Positions 1-8,900 of a stretch of 13,315 nucleotides of DNA are shown here, piece after piece (position 1 is the stretch's first letter; each line of letters opens with the position of its first letter). The stretch is from the NCBI GenBank assembly GCA_027318945.1, contig DAHVOF010000006.1, forward strand, positions 1 through 13,315. Direction: 5' to 3'. Source of the DNA: Actinomycetota bacterium. GTDB taxonomy: Bacteria; Actinomycetota; Acidimicrobiia; Acidimicrobiales; Acidimicrobiaceae. The notes under the pieces are model-generated. The model was not told the origin of the DNA. It searched no databases and saw nothing but the letters and a program-made list of their open reading frames with translations. The translations under genes and the position numbers were made by a program.

Positions 1-69
1 GGTTGATTTCTTGGAATAGTGAATTTTGATCAAACGTTGAAGATCTTGGAGGTGAGTCCGACGTCAGAA

Positions 70-1458
70 ATGTTCGACGTCTTGGTAATTGGTGGCGGAC
101 CCGGAGGTTATGCCGCTGCGCTATATGGAGCTTCTGCCGGATTATCCGTAGCAGTGGTTGAGAAGGACAAGGTGGGTGGAACCTGTCTTCACCGGGGCTG
201 CGTGCCCGCCAAGGAGTTTCTTGAGACGGCCGCGGCGTTTAGGGCCGTGGGAGGAGCGTTGGAATTTGGAATCTCCGTTTCAGAGCCAAAGATAGATTTT
301 TCGGTTTCCCAGGCTCGCAAGCAGAAAGTCGTGGACCAGTTGTGGAGGGGCCTTTCTGGTCTGATGAAGGGCCGGAAGATCGAGATCATTGAAGGCGTGG
401 GCCGATACGTTGGCAGGGGCCGCGTTGAGGTTTCCAATGGCAGGATTCTCGAAGGGCAGAATGTGGTACTGGCTTCTGGTTCTAGGCCCCGGTCGATTCC
501 GGGGTTCGACGTTGATGGAAAGATAGTCATGACGTCGGACGAGGTACTTTCGCTGGAATCGCTGCCCTCGAGCGTGGCGGTCATCGGGGGTGGCGCCATA
601 GGATGTGAATTCGCTTCCATGATGGCGGATCTGGGAGCCAAGGTGACGATTCTGGAAGCGCTTCCTCAGATTCTTACAGGCGTTGACAAAGAAATTGCGG
701 ATGTTGTTTTGAAGTCCTTCAGACGTCGCGGAATAAACGTTCATACTGGCGTGGCTGTTTCGGGGCATACTCCTCGTGCCGATTCCACTGGCACGGCGGT
801 TCACTTCGGTGACCAGCAGTCAGTCACGGTCGATGCGGTTATCGTGTCGGTCGGAAGACGCCCAAATTCGGAAGATCTGGTCGGACCCGAAGCATCCGTC
901 GACGTTGACCAACGCGGGTTCGTAGCGGTCGATCAATTCATGAGGACATCCGAGCAGGGCGTTTACGCTGTCGGAGACTTGGTTGCAACAGCACAGTTAG
1001 CCCACGTTGGGTTTGCCGAAGCGATTGTGGCCATTAAACATATCCTTGGTGAGCATGTCGTTCCGGTCGACTACTCGAAGGTTCCATGGTGCATTTACAG
1101 TCATCCAGAGGTTGCTTTCGTGGGGATGACCGAGGATGCGGCGCGCGACGCGGGACTGGATATTATTGTGAAAAAGGATCCGTTTGGAGGTAATTCGAGG
1201 GCCAGGATAGTTGGCGAAACTGATGGCCTTGTGAAGGTTGTAGCGGAAAAATTGCCTGACGGTTCGGCCGGTAAAATTCTGGGTGTTCATATGGCAGGTC
1301 CGTGGGTAACGGAACAGCTGGGTCAGGGATATCTCGCGGTCAACTGGGAAGCGACACCTGACGAAGTTTCCCAATATATTCAACCTCACCCAACACTCTC
1401 CGAGGCTTTCGGCGAGGCAGTTATGGCTTTGACAGGAAGGGGACTTCACGTTGGCTGA
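70..1458 (+). CDS. lpdA: Dihydrolipoyl dehydrogenase (E3)
   Basis: Flavoprotein E3 of 2-oxoacid dehydrogenase complexes: it reoxidises the dihydrolipoyl arm of the E2 and passes electrons through FAD to NAD+ in the cytoplasm. Counting from the ATG at 70 (462 residues, the usual family length), the FAD-binding GGGPGG lies at residues 8-13, the redox disulfide GGTCLHRGC with C39 and C44 follows, a second Rossmann motif VIGGGAIG for NAD lies near 171-178, AVGD sits near 300, and the active-site HPTLSEAFGE (H440, E445) is close to the C-terminus. The frame is open back to a GTG at 19, but that adds 17 residues before the point where homologues normally start. GGAGG at 48-52 is rather far from the ATG, so the start is less sure than the function. 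It overlaps the following E2 gene by 8 bases, which suggests translational coupling. Confidence 0.95.
   Translation: MFDVLVIGGGPGGYAAALYGASAGLSVAVVEKDKVGGTCLHRGCVPAKEFLETAAAFRAVGGALEFGISVSEPKIDFSVSQARKQKVVDQLWRGLSGLMKGRKIEIIEGVGRYVGRGRVEVSNGRILEGQNVVLASGSRPRSIPGFDVDGKIVMTSDEVLSLESLPSSVAVIGGGAIGCEFASMMADLGAKVTILEALPQILTGVDKEIADVVLKSFRRRGINVHTGVAVSGHTPRADSTGTAVHFGDQQSVTVDAVIVSVGRRPNSEDLVGPEASVDVDQRGFVAVDQFMRTSEQGVYAVGDLVATAQLAHVGFAEAIVAIKHILGEHVVPVDYSKVPWCIYSHPEVAFVGMTEDAARDAGLDIIVKKDPFGGNSRARIVGETDGLVKVVAEKLPDGSAGKILGVHMAGPWVTEQLGQGYLAVNWEATPDEVSQYIQPHPTLSEAFGEAVMALTGRGLHVG
1434..1443 (+). promoter_or_regulatory. Ribosome binding site deciding the TTG start of the E2 gene
   Basis: The purine run AGGAAGGGGA lies inside the end of lpd, 7 bases before the TTG at 1451. 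It supports TTG as the true start over the ATG at 1466, which would remove the first five residues of the lipoyl domain. Confidence 0.7.
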
Positions 1459-2965
1459 AATTACGATGCCACAGCTAGGAGAGACTGTTACCGAAGGTAC
1501 GGTAACTAAGTGGCTAAAGAAGGTTGGCGACACAGTCGCGCAAGACGAGATAATTTTCGAGGTGTCCACTGACAAAGTTGATTCCGAGGTGCCTTCGTCG
1601 GCTTCCGGTGTGCTTTCTCAGATTCTCGTTCAAGAGGGCGAGACGGTCGACGTGGGAACGGTTTTAGCGATAGTGTCTGCGGAAGGCGTTATACCGGCGC
1701 AAGCGTCAGCACCGGCGATCGAAGAAGCTTCCGCCCCAGCGGAGGAGGCTGTTCCTGTTCCACGGCAGGTAGTCGAGGTCACACCGGTTACAGAGCCGGC
1801 TCCTGCGGTCGAGGCTGAGGATGCTTTCGTGCCCGAACCAGCGGCTGCTCCGATCGCCGCACAGGGTGGTGCCTCGGTTGTACAAAGTGATGCTGACACC
1901 GGAGAGGCCTCCATGCTTCTTTCACCGGTAGTTAGGAAGCTGATCAATGACAACAGATTGAATCCAGCTGAAATACTCGGGACAGGTGCCGGTGGGAGGA
2001 TAACGAGATCCGACGTCCTAGCGTTTCTCGACAAACGTGCTTCATCCGTTCCTTCCCAACCATCTCCGCTTCCTACTGCAGCCACACACGGTCAACCAGA
2101 GCCCGCTTTGTCGCAGCAAATTCCTCCCGCGGCAGTCCACTTTGTTGAGCAGCGCAGGGAGGTGCCGGTGGCACCAACGTTCGTACCTGAAGTACCGCGG
2201 GTTCAGACGCCCGCGCCACGAAGCGTCTCAGTTGAGAAGGCAACTGTGGGAGCGAGAGACGAAGTAATTCCGTTTACTAATATTCGTCGCCGAACCGCGG
2301 AGCACATGGTCCGCTCGAAAGCGACGTCACCACACGCTTTGGTATCAATTGAAGTCGATTTCGAGTCTGTCGAGAGGGTGCGACGAGCAGTTCGCGAGCA
2401 GTTCAGGAGCGAGGAGGGCTTCTCTCTTACGTACCTGCCCTTTATTGCGAGAGCCACCGTTGAGGCCATGCGAACCTATCCTCACCTCAATGCGTCCGTT
2501 GGCGAAGATTCTCTCATCGTTCATAAGGATCTGAATTTGTCGATAGCTGTCGATCTGGATCAGGATGGTCTGATTGCACCGGTTATACATGGAGCCGAAA
2601 CTAAAAGGCTGCGCGGATTGGCGCGAGATATTCGGGATCTGGCTGATCGAGCTCGCTCGAAGAGACTAACCGCGGACGACATCGTTGGGGGAACCTTTAC
2701 GATAACGAATCCCGGTCCGTTCGGGACCTTTATGACTGTTTCAATCATCAACCAGCCGCAGGTGGCAATACTTTCTACCGATGGGGTGAAGAGGAAGCCT
2801 GTAGTCGTGACGCAGACGGACGGCTCTGAGTCAATAGCCATACATTCGGTGGGCATTATGGCGCTTTCGTTCGATCATCGGGTGATTGATGGGGCATACG
2901 CGGCGTCATTTCTCGGCAGGTTGAAAGGGATCATTGAGACTTGGAACTGGGCTCAGGAGCTCTAG
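1451..2965 (+). CDS. sucB: 2-oxoacid dehydrogenase E2, dihydrolipoamide acyltransferase
   Basis: Core E2 of a 2-oxoacid dehydrogenase complex: it carries acyl groups on a lipoyl arm and hands them to CoA. Domains in its 504 residues: one lipoyl domain (about 1-76) with lipoylation site K42 in TDKVD; an Ala/Pro/Glu-rich flexible linker (about 80-152); a peripheral-subunit-binding domain (about 155-193: LLSPVVRKL, GTGAGGRITRSDV); a second Pro-rich linker (about 197-265); and the catalytic domain (about 270-504) with FTITNPGPFG and the DHRVIDG motif (H476, D480). It starts at a TTG inside lpd. The symbol follows the usual annotation of actinobacterial E2 proteins, but substrate is not proven: classical succinyltransferases commonly read DHRIIDGRE, whereas this one reads DHRVIDGAY, so acetyl or branched-chain substrates are also possible. 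No E1 gene is present to settle it. Confidence 0.9.
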   Translation: MAEITMPQLGETVTEGTVTKWLKKVGDTVAQDEIIFEVSTDKVDSEVPSSASGVLSQILVQEGETVDVGTVLAIVSAEGVIPAQASAPAIEEASAPAEEAVPVPRQVVEVTPVTEPAPAVEAEDAFVPEPAAAPIAAQGGASVVQSDADTGEASMLLSPVVRKLINDNRLNPAEILGTGAGGRITRSDVLAFLDKRASSVPSQPSPLPTAATHGQPEPALSQQIPPAAVHFVEQRREVPVAPTFVPEVPRVQTPAPRSVSVEKATVGARDEVIPFTNIRRRTAEHMVRSKATSPHALVSIEVDFESVERVRRAVREQFRSEEGFSLTYLPFIARATVEAMRTYPHLNASVGEDSLIVHKDLNLSIAVDLDQDGLIAPVIHGAETKRLRGLARDIRDLADRARSKRLTADDIVGGTFTITNPGPFGTFMTVSIINQPQVAILSTDGVKRKPVVVTQTDGSESIAIHSVGIMALSFDHRVIDGAYAASFLGRLKGIIETWNWAQEL

Positions 2966-2981
2966 CAGGCCCATTCCACGA

Positions 2982-3025
2982 CCGCGGACTGCGCTCGGTG
3001 AGGTGGTCCGCGGCCAAGTTAATTT
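2982..3025 (+). terminator. Hairpin after the E2 gene, possible terminator or attenuator
   Basis: CCGCGGAC (2982-2989) and GTCCGCGG (3006-3013) form a perfect 8-base-pair GC-rich stem with a 16-base loop, 17 bases after the E2 stop. The downstream strand goes on to CCAAGTTAATTTT, which is T-rich but not a clean U-run, so termination may be partial. It stands in the only sizeable gap of the left block and could separate lpd-E2 from lipBA expression. Confidence 0.45.
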
Positions 3026-3036
3026 TCGAATTCTGT

Positions 3037-3042
3037 TACCAT
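3037..3042 (+). promoter_or_regulatory. Possible -10 box before the lipB-lipA gene
   Basis: TACCAT matches the actinobacterial TANNNT pattern and lies 33 bases before the ATG. No good -35 is visible. A direct repeat TCGAATT (3026-3032 and 3042-3048, start to start 16 bases) flanks it and might be a regulator site. This is pattern matching only. Confidence 0.2.
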
Positions 3043-3075
3043 CGAATTGGTGGTCGCCAATGACTGGAGGCCAGA

Positions 3076-4749
3076 ATGCTTCAATCTCGTTGGCTCGGGC
3101 GAGTGCGGTACAGCGATGCCCAGGCACTGCAGCGAGCCCTGTTCGCAAATACGTCTGAGCAGTACCTTCTCCTTTTGGAGCACCCCAAGATATACACGCT
3201 CGGGGTTAGAACCGATCTGAAAAATATTCTTGTCGCTCCAGCTTCGGTGGGTGCGGAGATGACACGTACTGACAGGGGCGGCGACGTCACATATCATGGG
3301 CCCGGACAGCTCGTCGGATATCCGATCCTTAACGTGCCTGACGAGGTAAATCGCACTCCAAAGCACGTTTACAAGATTGAACAGCTCGTTATCGACGTCC
3401 TGGGGGAGCTAGGGTTGGAAGGCGCAGGCAGGTTGGAGGGCTATCCGGGGGTCTGGGTCGGCGCAGAAGGGCCAGATCCACGTAAGATCTGCGCAATAGG
3501 AGTGAGGATTTCCCGGAACAGGTCCATGCACGGCTTTGCTTTGAACGTCAAGACCGACCTTTCTATGTTCGGCCACATAGTTCCGTGCGGAATCTCTGAC
3601 AAGCCGGTCACTTCGCTGCAGCGCGAAGGCATCGAAGTGCCAATGGAGACAGTTGTCGATACATTTGCGAGGTTAGGGGCGCACGCCTTCGATGACGGAA
3701 CCTACTTGCATCAGAGTGTTGGTTTCAAGAGCAGTGACAGAGACACCACGGGTCGCGATGTCCACCAATCTCCCACGCTAGAGAATGCCGGGGAGGACGT
3801 TGTGTATGGAGTTAAGACAAATCTTGCCAAGAGAATGGATCGTGCGGGGATCGATGAGAACGAATTTCTTTCGATCGGCGAGCGAAAGCCCCATTGGTTG
3901 CGCGCAAAGGCCAACATGGGGTCGCAGTTCCAAGAGGTGAAAAGGACGATGCGCCGTCTTTCGCTAGCTACCGTATGCGAAGAGGCTGGCTGTCCCAACA
4001 TATTCGAGTGTTGGGCGGATGGTACCGCCACATTTATGATCAATGGCGAGGATTGTACTCGCGCTTGTTCGTTCTGCATGGTCCAAACGAATCACCCGAA
4101 ACCCCTTGATCCGCTTGAACCAACTAGGGTCGGGGAGGCAGTGAAGGAGATGAATCTTTCATATGCCGTGGTTACGGCGGTTGCGAGAGACGACCTTTCC
4201 GATGGCGGAGCATCCGGGTTTGCCTCTACGATCAAAGAGATTCGGCGAATCGCGCCCGGCGCAAAAGTCGAGGTACTTATTCCAGACTGCAAGGGCGATG
4301 TCGAGAGTTTGGCCAAGGTGTTTGACGAGCATCCGGATGTGCTTAATCACAATCTCGAGACGGTTGCCCGACTTCAGCAGGTCGTGCGCCCGTCTGCTTC
4401 ATACGCGCGTTCATTGGCGGTGTTGTCACTTGCAAAGGAGGCGGGTCTGGTGACCAAATCGAGCCTGATTGCGGGCATGGGTGAGACTATGGATGAATTG
4501 GTTTGCGCTCTCAGAGATCTTGCGTCTGTCGGTTGTGACATCGTAACGATCGGCCAGTATCTCCGACCGACAGAGAAGCATTTTCCGGTTGCCAGATGGA
4601 TAACTCCAGAAGAGTTCCACGAGCTTGGAGAAATAGGAGAAAGGTTCGGGATCGGGCATGTCGAAGCCTCGCCGATGGTGAGATCGTCGTACCACGCGAA
4701 GTCATCTTTTGGGTCCATCGGCCGGTCGCAGCGGCTGATTCGGGTGTAG
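3076..4749 (+). CDS. lipB-lipA: LipB-LipA fusion: octanoyltransferase joined to lipoyl synthase
   Basis: One 557-residue frame holds both steps of de novo lipoylation. Residues 1 to about 212 are octanoyl-[ACP]:protein N-octanoyltransferase (LipB): DRGGDVTYHGPGQ at 66-78, the conserved lysine K137 in RKICAIG, and the acyl-accepting cysteine C171 in PCGISDKPVTS. Residues about 260-557 are lipoyl synthase (LipA), a radical SAM enzyme: the auxiliary-cluster cysteines CX4CX5C (C301, C306, C312), the radical SAM CX3CX2C (C327, C331, C334), and the C-terminal RSSY (536-539) that supplies the serine ligand. The join (about 213-258) is hydrophilic and linker-like. All expected catalytic residues are present, so both halves look functional. 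The ATG at 3076 has GGAGG at 3066-3070. These are usually separate adjacent genes. An internal start may also give free LipA (separate entry). It ends 38 bases before the M24 peptidase gene. Confidence 0.93.
   Translation: MLQSRWLGRVRYSDAQALQRALFANTSEQYLLLLEHPKIYTLGVRTDLKNILVAPASVGAEMTRTDRGGDVTYHGPGQLVGYPILNVPDEVNRTPKHVYKIEQLVIDVLGELGLEGAGRLEGYPGVWVGAEGPDPRKICAIGVRISRNRSMHGFALNVKTDLSMFGHIVPCGISDKPVTSLQREGIEVPMETVVDTFARLGAHAFDDGTYLHQSVGFKSSDRDTTGRDVHQSPTLENAGEDVVYGVKTNLAKRMDRAGIDENEFLSIGERKPHWLRAKANMGSQFQEVKRTMRRLSLATVCEEAGCPNIFECWADGTATFMINGEDCTRACSFCMVQTNHPKPLDPLEPTRVGEAVKEMNLSYAVVTAVARDDLSDGGASGFASTIKEIRRIAPGAKVEVLIPDCKGDVESLAKVFDEHPDVLNHNLETVARLQQVVRPSASYARSLAVLSLAKEAGLVTKSSLIAGMGETMDELVCALRDLASVGCDIVTIGQYLRPTEKHFPVARWITPEEFHELGEIGERFGIGHVEASPMVRSSYHAKSSFGSIGRSQRLIRV
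3790..3804 (+). promoter_or_regulatory. Internal Shine-Dalgarno and GTG for a possible separate LipA
   Basis: GGGGAGG (3790-3796) is followed after 5 bases by an in-frame GTG (3802-3804), codon 243 of the fusion. Starting there gives a protein of 315 residues, a normal LipA length, with the whole LipA domain. This looks like a retained or ancestral lipA start and would let the cell make both a fused and a free LipA. Not proven: codons for Gly, Glu and Asp can produce such a run by chance. Confidence 0.45.
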
Positions 4750-4787
4750 CATCCGGTTTCGGCAAATTCCAAATCTTAGGCGGAGCA

Positions 4788-5927
4788 ATGATCGATCTAT
4801 CAGTCAGTTTGGAGGAATTTTCCAAGGCATATGTTTCCAGGTTGCGAAGGCTGCTGGGACAGATGGATGACAGAGACTGTGATGCGCTCGTGCTCTCCCT
4901 GGGGGCGGACCTTCCGTGGCTGACCGGATATCAGGCCATGCCACTGGAGCGACTTACCGCCCTTGTGATCAGAAGGCAGGAGCAACCTGTGCTCGTGGTT
5001 CCCGCCCTTGAAGAGCCTCGGGTGGAAAGCCACGGCGATCTCTTCAGAATTCGTCCTTGGCAGGAGTGGGAAGATGCCTATGAAATCGTCGCAAACGCGG
5101 TAGCTGGCTGCAGAGAGGTCGGTATATCAGACCGTACGTGGGCAGCTTCGCTTCTAGCGTTGCAGGTCAAATCTAATGCGAGATTTTTCCCTGCTTCCCA
5201 TATCACAAAAAGCCTCCGTAGCGTCAAGGATAGGGTCGAACAGGCAATGTTGGCGGAAGCAGCCAAAAGAACTGACGTAGTGGCAAAGGCGATCATGGAC
5301 GGGGAAGTAAGGTTTGTAGGGCGCACTGAGAGGGAGATCTCCCTAGAGATCGGCGAACGCCTTTTGGCTGAGGGGCTTGAAAAGGTCAATTTCTCCATTG
5401 TTGGATCGGGCCCTCACTCGGCCTCGCCGCACCATGAACCCGGTAAGCGGGTAGTCGGCGCTGGAGAGGCGATCGTGTGTGATTTTGGCGGAGAGTTCAG
5501 GTACGACGGTTCGGCCGGCTACTGCTCTGACATCACAAGAACTGTGGTAACTGGCGACATGCCCGACAGGTTCGTGGAGCTTTATTCGATTCTTCAAACC
5601 GCGCAGAGTCGTCAAGTGGCGATGGTAAGGGCAGGGGTCACTTGCGAAAGCATTGACTACGCGGGACGTTCATATATCGAGGAATTCGGGTATGACCAAT
5701 ACTTCATACATAGAACCGGTCACGGAATCGGGATTGAGGAACATGAAGAGCCCTATATCGTCGCGGGAAACGCGGATCTAGTGCGTGCTGGCAATGCGTT
5801 TTCAGTTGAGCCGGGAATCTATATTCCGAACCTGTACGGAGCGCGCATAGAGGACATCGTTATAGCAACTGCAGACGGATGCGAGTTACTGAATAACGTC
5901 GAGAGGGAGCTGTGCCAAGTCGAGTAG
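4788..5927 (+). CDS. M24 family metallopeptidase, Xaa-Pro aminopeptidase/dipeptidase type
   Basis: Cytoplasmic two-metal peptidase of the pita-bread fold, probably cleaving X-Pro bonds and helping recycle peptides. Of 379 residues, about 15-135 form a creatinase-like N-terminal domain (DALVLS, WLTGYQAMPLERL) and about 150-379 the catalytic domain. Expected metal ligands are all visible: D232 (CDFGG), D248 (CSDITRT), H312 (HRTGHGIGIEEHE), E341 (EPGIYIP) and E355 (RIEDIV), plus the PHHEP histidines at 215-216. The frame stays open upstream to 4596, but that part overlaps lipA out of frame and is unlike the family; the ATG at 4788, preceded by AGGCGGAG, gives the normal N-terminus. No signal peptide. 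Spacing suggests co-transcription with lipBA. PepP, PepQ and related M24 members cannot be separated by eye. Confidence 0.9.
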   Translation: MIDLSVSLEEFSKAYVSRLRRLLGQMDDRDCDALVLSLGADLPWLTGYQAMPLERLTALVIRRQEQPVLVVPALEEPRVESHGDLFRIRPWQEWEDAYEIVANAVAGCREVGISDRTWAASLLALQVKSNARFFPASHITKSLRSVKDRVEQAMLAEAAKRTDVVAKAIMDGEVRFVGRTEREISLEIGERLLAEGLEKVNFSIVGSGPHSASPHHEPGKRVVGAGEAIVCDFGGEFRYDGSAGYCSDITRTVVTGDMPDRFVELYSILQTAQSRQVAMVRAGVTCESIDYAGRSYIEEFGYDQYFIHRTGHGIGIEEHEEPYIVAGNADLVRAGNAFSVEPGIYIPNLYGARIEDIVIATADGCELLNNVERELCQVE

Positions 5928-5934
5928 TCGTACG

Positions 5935-8900
5935 TCAAGCTATGAAATATTTAGCCTGCGGATGGTGGCAGATAATCGCCGACGTGGTCTGTTCTGGGTG
6001 GAGCTGGAAGCCTTCGCTTACTTCAACTCCTATCCTTCCCGCCTCTAGGAGCTGGGCTACTGTTGCGTTGTCCTCCAGATTTGGGCATGCCGGATATCCC
6101 CACGAATAGCGTCCACCTCTGTATTGTTGCCGGAACAGTCCAGTGAGGGTCGGGCCATCCTCGTCCGCGAATCCCCATTCCGTCCTTACTCTAAAGTGCC
6201 AGTATTCGGCCAAAGCCTCCGCCATTTCTACGCTGAGGCCATGAAGCAGAAGGTAGTCCTGATATCTGTTTCCAGCGAAATAGCGTTGTGCGATTTCAGA
6301 AGCCATATGTCCCATGGTGACGATGTGGAACGCCGCATAGTCGACCTCGGGCGATGTGACAGGCCGGAAGAAGTCTGCAATGCAAAAGTAAGGATCTTTC
6401 TTCTGCCGGGGGAAAGTGAACCTGGTTAGTTCGCTTGCTTTCCCGACATCTTCGAAGACGACGAGGTCGTTTCCGGATGATCCAACGGGGTAATATCCGT
6501 AGACCACCTGCGGGTTAAGTATTTGATCAGCTTTAGCCTTGTTGAGCTGTTCGCGCAATATGGGCCGGATCCTCTCTTTGAATTCCGAATCGGTCTCTCC
6601 TGAGGTGGGTCGGAATCCCCACTGGTTTCTAAATAAAGCGGTTTCATTCAGGTATTCCGATATGTCATCCAAAGGCATTCCCTTGACCACGCGCGATCCA
6701 ATGAAAGGAGGCATGAAGATTCTGTTGTCGGATGCAACCGCAGGGGATCGATCAGGAAGGACGCTGTTGTCTATCTCCGCTGTTCTCTGCGAATTTCTCT
6801 GGGGAAGGCTGCGCTCTCGGATGATTCGGCCGAAATCTGGATCATCGAGGCCAGCCGATGTTATCTCAGCGAGGCGATTCATGGTCCGAAGTCCCTCGAA
6901 TGCATCCTTTCCATAGAAGAGTCGCCCTTTGTAGACCTGCCTAAGATCTTTCTCGACGTATGTTCGTGTAAGTGCCGCACCGCCAAGAATTACCGGGAAT
7001 GACTCGAGGCCTCTGTCATTCAGCTCTACCAAGTTGTCACGCATCACAAGAGTTGATTTCACTAGAAGACCGCTCATGCCTATGGCGTCGGCACTCACCT
7101 CGAGTGCTTTCTGGATCATCTCCGAAATGGATACTTTGATTCCCAAATTAAAGACTTCGTAACCGTTGTTGGTAAGGATGATATCTACCAAATTCTTTCC
7201 GATGTCATGGACGTCTCCCTTTACGGTGGCCAGGACGACCCTGCCCTTGGAGCTCGCATCCATCTTCTCCATGAACGGTTCCAAATATCCGACGGCAGCC
7301 TTCATCGTTTCCGCACTGGAAAGCACGAAAGGAAGCTGCATCTGGCCGCTCCCGAAAAGGTCTCCGACAACCTTCATTCCCTCGAGGAGGAATTGGTTGA
7401 TGATTTCCAGCGATTCGTATCCCTCCGCGAGTGCTTGAGCCAGGTCGGCTTCGAGCCCGGTCCGGTTGCCGTCAATGATTCGTCGGGTTAGTCGCTCCGT
7501 CACGCTCAGGGTCGACAAATCTACATCCACCGACGAGCGGCTTTCAACACCTTCGAACATCCTCACCAGCTCGTTGAGCGGGTCGTAACCATCGCTTCGA
7601 CGGTCATAAATAAGGTCCAGGCAGACCCGTTTTTGGTCCTCCGGTATCTTTGACAAAGGAATTATTCGCGCTGGATGCGCAATTGCGGCGTCGAGACCCG
7701 CCTTCATGCATTCATCCAGAAAAACAGAATTAAGCACGTGGCGTGCGGCTGGATTGAGGCCGAACGAGGTGTTGGAAAGCCCTATCACGGTGAAAACGCC
7801 AGGAAGTTCGGACTTTATGGCTTTGATCGCGTCTATGGTTTCGATACCGTCTCTCCGGGACTCTTCCATGCCAGTCGTGAGAGGTAGGGCAAGCGGGTCA
7901 AAGATTAGATCATGGGGTTCGAGGCCGTATCTGCTCACTGCTATCTCGTATATGCTTTTCGCCGCTCTTAGCTTCCACTTTGCCGTCCGAGCTTGGCCTT
8001 CCTGGTCGATGCACGTGCATATCACTGCGGCGCCGTATTCCTTCGCGAGAGCAAGGAAGCGATCCAGGCGAGTTCCTTGTGCATCGCCGTCCTCAAGGTT
8101 AACCGAGTTGAGGATTACCTTTCCGCCCATCCACTTGAGGCCGGTTTCAATGATTTCGGCTTCGGTTGAATCGAGGACGAGCGGTATCGAGGACTGGGTT
8201 GCAAAGCGGGAAGCGATGGCGTTCATGTCATTTATACCGTCTGATCCGGTGAAGTCAACGCAAACGTCTATTGCGTGAGAGCCCTCTTTGACCTGGTCCT
8301 TGGCTATTTCGACACATGTTTCCCAGTCGGAGGCGAGCATCGCTTCCCTGAATTTGCGTGAGCCATTGGCGTTGGTTCGTTCGCCGATAGCAAAATAGGC
8401 GTTTTCTTGCTCGAGCGAGACCGATGAGTACAGGGAAGAGATTGAAGGCTCGTAACTTACTGTTGGCCTGGCTGGCTCAAGATTACCGCAGACGTCCACA
8501 ACCCGCTGGAGGTGTTCTGGAGTTGTGCCGCAGCATCCTCCAACTATCCGTACTCCAAGTTCGGTGATGAAGCGAGCATGATAGGCAGCGAGTTCATCAG
8601 GTGTCAGGTCGTAATGCATCTTCCCATCGACTACGGAGGGAAGTCCCGCATTAGGCAGACACGAAATAGGGATCTGCGAATGTGAAGCTAGATGGCGAAG
8701 GTGCTCGCTCATTTCTGCTGGCCCAGTGGCACAGTTAATTCCTATGACGTCGACCTTCATTGCGTCGAGCGATGTGAGCGCGGCGCCGATCTCGGTTCCA
8801 GGAAGCATTCGGCCGGTAAGTTCCATCGTGACCTGTGTCTGTATTGGCACTTGCCTGCCGATCTTGGCCATGGCTCGGCGGGCAGCGATGATTGCCGCTT

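Noticed and set aside
19..69. GTG at 19 as the lpd start, adding 17 residues
   Set aside because: No Shine-Dalgarno before it, and the added residues precede the usual N-terminus just ahead of the FAD motif. Bases 1-18 may hold the end of another gene, but too little is visible.
189..804. Two overlapping minus-strand open frames opposite lpd
   Set aside because: Low-complexity translations with no recognisable motif, fully inside a confident gene on the other strand.
1690..2245. Ala/Pro-rich repeated-looking sequence in the E2 gene as a mobile or repeat element
   Set aside because: It codes for the flexible linkers expected on either side of the subunit-binding domain; codons vary and there is no DNA-level tandem repeat.
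4596..4787. A 64-residue N-terminal extension of the M24 peptidase overlapping lipA
   Set aside because: It lies out of frame inside lipA, is Arg-rich and unlike the family; the ATG at 4788 gives the standard N-terminus.
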